Virus record (IMG/VR): IMGVR_UViG_3300036398_003487
Span: 1-64,000 of that record
Strand: one strand, 5' to 3'
Source of the DNA: a virus
DNA: 64,000 bases
This document shows, piece by piece, positions 61,511 to 64,000 of this stretch. Both the position numbers and the translations under genes were made by a program. The first letter of the stretch is position 1. Each line of letters starts with the position of its first letter. The notes under the pieces were generated by a model, which did no database searches, was not told the DNA's origin, and worked only from the letters and a program-made list of their open reading frames with translations.

Positions 61511-64000
61511 TTAAGGTTGTTTTTGAATTTGTATTTTGTTTTCTGCGGTGAATGTTCTAGCTGAGAATGTATAAACACTTTCACCTGCATAGTCTATAGT
61601 TTGACTCACACCATTACAATCTACATAATTTAAAGTTAAAGTTGGTGGGGTTGTATGACAATATGTTGTCGCTTGGAAATTATAACAACTTGTTGATGTA
61701 TAAGTTCCTAAATCAATTAAGTCAAACCCATCAGGTGATGATGGACCTGATATCCATCTTGGTGGGTAACTCGCGTAAGATATAACTGTCATATAACCAA
61801 TATCACTAAGTGAACCTAACGTTTGACTAACATAATTACCATTTATATTCCTATATTGAACCACCATACTTGATGATGAACAGTCACTATTTTTTTCATT
61901 ACCAATCACGTACATTTTTAAAGGTTCTGCCGGTGTTGATGATGGAGTTAAACTAGTTGTAGGAGTTACCGTTGGTGTTTTGGTGACTGTTGGTGTGTTA
62001 GTTGGGGTTGATGTTATTGTTGGGGTTTGTGTAACGGTTGGTGTATTTGTTGCGGTTTGACTTGGTGTTACAGTATTAGTTGGTGTCTGAGTCACAGTTG
62101 CTGTATTAGTAGGGGTTTGGGTTACGGTAGGAGTATTTGTTGGTGTAGGTGTTGGTGTTTCAGTATTTGTTGGTGTAGGTGTTGTTGTTGGTGTTGGTGA
62201 TGCATAAATTGTTGGAGTAACCGATGGTGTTGGTGTGATAGTCGGAGTAACTGATGGTGTTGGTGTAATGGTAGGTGTCGGTGTTGGTGTTGGTCTACTT
62301 GGGTCAAAACAAGTTAATATTAAAGTTTGGTCATCCTCAATTAAATGTAAATAAAAGTTATTATAACAACAATTAGGTATTGTAGTATTGTTAACTGTAA
62401 ATGGAAATGTCTGACCTGATGTAATCAAATATCTTGGATTTGATTCTGAAACTTCATAATATAAATTAAATGTTCTATCGGCAAAAGTAGTTGAGGTAAC
62501 AGTAAGATTATTACCTGAAACTAATAAACAAATATCGTTAATCAATCCGTCTGAACAGTCAGGACATCCATAATCAAAAAGTAAAAACGGACTTTTTAAA
62601 ATGTCAAAATTATGTATTACCTCAGGATAACTCAATGGTTCCGTGTACATTCTAAATTGAGAAATTGCCCCGTCAAATGTACCACCAAATGTTGGTTCTA
62701 ATAGTATATTGGTTGTTAAACCTGATAATGAAGTTCCTGACAATGTTTGATTTGGCATAACCTCAGGGTCTTGCATGTATGTCAACCCTGTTAAGGTTGT
62801 TGGACATCCTGTAAAAGTTAAACTTTCTCTTAAACCTTGTGTCCCACCACCCCATGAAATATTAAATGGTACACCTAATTGTTTTTCTTTTTCTGTATTT
62901 AATGCTCTTGGAATAACTTCTTCAAATCCATTAATTACATAGAATAATCTTCCATTAATATAAATTTTTAAAACACCCAATCTATCTTCTCTTTCAATTA
63001 ACCATCTTTCATTTAGATTAACTATTTCTACTTGTTCAGCAGGTGTTGACCCTGTACGTGTTATTGGTGGTTCAATTAATAATACCGTATTATTAGATAA
63101 ACTATCAACATATTCTGTGTCACTAATTAATCCTAACCCTCCTCTGTAATATAAATCACAAGTATCAAAATAAGTACTTCTTTCCCACACACAATCAACT
63201 AAAATCCAATGTTCTTTTGTTGTATAATCAGAATTTAAATCTTCACAGTAATCAAAAATTTGATTTGATGAACAATATTCTGTGATAGTATAACCTGTTT
63301 GATATGTAATTCCTGTTGTTGGACAAGTACCTGTTGTAATACAACCTCCTGTAAATGTTAATACTTTAACACAAACTTTTGGATTTTTAGGGTCACCTGA
63401 CAATCTCAATGAAAACGAGTTTGACATTGAGTCGTATAGTGGGTCTTTATCACTATTTGGAACTTGTGTGGTTGCGTTACATCCACAGTTACAATCGGTA
63501 TTATGTTGAGCTTTATAAACTAAAGGTTCATATACTTCAATACATCTTGAATTGGTCACTCCTGTGTTTGAACAAGCACAAGTTTCTAAACATCCACTTA
63601 AAACACTTGTAACTCTTGTATACCCACTATCTGAAACAGGTGAACCTGACGCATGATGATAAAATTTATTTTCAGCTCTTGCTCCAAAATAGAAAAAAGT
63701 GTTTTCATTTTCAGGATATGTTAAGTTTAAAGTTGTTTGAGTATTTGTTGGATAAAATTCATCAACATACCTTGGTCTAATCAACATCTCAACAGTCCAC
63801 CCTTCGTTTGTTCTATTTGGGAATGTTTCGTAATCATACCCAAACAAACTAAAGAATCCTTGGTAAAAACCACCATATAATTGATTGTAATATGTTATAG
63901 TATAACCTGATTCTGAAACCATATTATACAGAGTTTGTTTTGTGTTTCCTGAAAATCTTTCGTTTGGAGGATTTGTATAACCTGTAACTTGAAATAATTT
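61511..64000 (-). CDS. Large adhesin with LamG domain and Pro-Thr linker (5' end beyond window)
   Basis: The frame stays open past the Met at 63922 to the window edge (26 more codons, GYTNPPNERFSG), so the true start lies to the right and at least 829 residues are present. In order there is a Cys-rich beta region (CNCGCNATTQ, CEDLNSD), a LamG-like domain (VLKIYINGRLFYVINGFEEV ... TFDGAISQFRMY), a CYNNFYLHL segment, a Pro-Thr linker of about 120 residues and a C-terminal Cys-containing module ending KIQIQKQP. The architecture matches the adhesin at 308-2014 with a different C-terminus. It is separate from the fibre cluster and next to DNA polymerase. Confidence 0.75.
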   Translation of the reverse strand, partial: KLFQVTGYTNPPNERFSGNTKQTLYNMVSESGYTITYYNQLYGGFYQGFFSLFGYDYETFPNRTNEGWTVEMLIRPRYVDEFYPTNTQTTLNLTYPENENTFFYFGARAENKFYHHASGSPVSDSGYTRVTSVLSGCLETCACSNTGVTNSRCIEVYEPLVYKAQHNTDCNCGCNATTQVPNSDKDPLYDSMSNSFSLRLSGDPKNPKVCVKVLTFTGGCITTGTCPTTGITYQTGYTITEYCSSNQIFDYCEDLNSDYTTKEHWILVDCVWERSTYFDTCDLYYRGGLGLISDTEYVDSLSNNTVLLIEPPITRTGSTPAEQVEIVNLNERWLIEREDRLGVLKIYINGRLFYVINGFEEVIPRALNTEKEKQLGVPFNISWGGGTQGLRESLTFTGCPTTLTGLTYMQDPEVMPNQTLSGTSLSGLTTNILLEPTFGGTFDGAISQFRMYTEPLSYPEVIHNFDILKSPFLLFDYGCPDCSDGLINDICLLVSGNNLTVTSTTFADRTFNLYYEVSESNPRYLITSGQTFPFTVNNTTIPNCCYNNFYLHLIEDDQTLILTCFDPSRPTPTPTPTITPTPSVTPTITPTPSVTPTIYASPTPTTTPTPTNTETPTPTPTNTPTVTQTPTNTATVTQTPTNTVTPSQTATNTPTVTQTPTITSTPTNTPTVTKTPTVTPTTSLTPSSTPAEPLKMYVIGNEKNSDCSSSSMVVQYRNINGNYVSQTLGSLSDIGYMTVISYASYPPRWISGPSSPDGFDLIDLGTYTSTSCYNFQATTYCHTTPPTLTLNYVDCNGVSQTIDYAGESVYTFSARTFTAENKIQIQKQP
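61928..62298 (-). repeat. Pro-Thr linker-coding repeat (third copy)
   Basis: GT-rich near-repeats encode TPTPT, TPTNT, TQTPT and TPSVT motifs on the minus strand, about 120 residues. It is the longest of three such linkers and contains near-identical internal blocks such as [10 protein letters not shown]. Confidence 0.85.

Noticed and set aside
1-64000. tRNA genes, integrase, insertion sequences
   Set aside because: No cloverleaf-like GC-rich segment, recombinase motif or flanking inverted repeats were seen by eye; a tRNA scan would settle the first.

Overview
The window is one stretch of the genome of a large lytic T4-type contractile-tailed phage (myovirus). Evidence is a syntenic set of T4-like tail genes (counterparts of gp6, gp25, gp53, tape measure, gp26, gp19, gp18, and probably gp15, gp14 and gp13) next to T4-type replication and nucleotide genes (B-family DNA polymerase, DnaB/gp41 helicase, UvsX, gp32-like SSB, 5' nuclease, NrdA/NrdB). 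A Bacteroidetes (Flavobacteria-like) host is my inference from three things: SprB-type adhesin repeats in a tail protein, a carboxypeptidase-regulatory-like beta domain plus PKD and LamG modules typical of that phylum, and the complete lack of Shine-Dalgarno sequences before A/T-rich starts. Base composition is strongly AT-rich. I saw no tRNA, CRISPR, insertion sequence, integrase or origin. Portal, capsid and terminase lie outside the window.

Layout: 1-5025 (minus) is a fibre/adhesin cluster with LamG, Pro-Thr linkers and a collagen-like Gly-Ser-Thr stalk. 5053-20360 (minus) is a run of large baseplate/fibre-attachment proteins, including an SprB-repeat protein and an 1865-residue protein with a hydrophobic segment. 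20412-22740 holds gp6 and gp25. 22767-32945 holds a flavodoxin-fold enzyme, the class Ia ribonucleotide reductase, helicase, nuclease, recombinase and SSB. 32983-53764 is the tail module: hub, gp53, a giant tail protein, tape measure, chaperones, tube, an HAD phosphatase, sheath and neck/terminator proteins. 53822-58595 is the main plus-strand block: an SNF2-type helicase, a Mn-type superoxide dismutase fused to a probable nuclease, gp13 and a small protein. 58635-61415 (minus) is DNA polymerase, and 61511-64000 is another Pro-Thr-linked adhesin that runs off the right edge.

Two things stand out. First, the heptamer TATTTAT, always on the gene strand, sits just before at least 15 genes or operons on both strands, mostly structural ones. 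It is a candidate promoter or initiation signal that differs from the T4 late promoter TATAAATA. Second, several enzymes unusual for a tail region (SOD-nuclease, flavodoxin-like reductase, HAD phosphatase) have short N-terminal extensions with L/I-x-E sites like T4 capsid-targeting signals, which suggests a packaged set of host-modifying enzymes. Genes within operons are often joined by TAATG or TGATG overlaps. No gene-free stretch reaches 300 bases; the longest are 51930-52050, 47739-47854 and 61416-61510.
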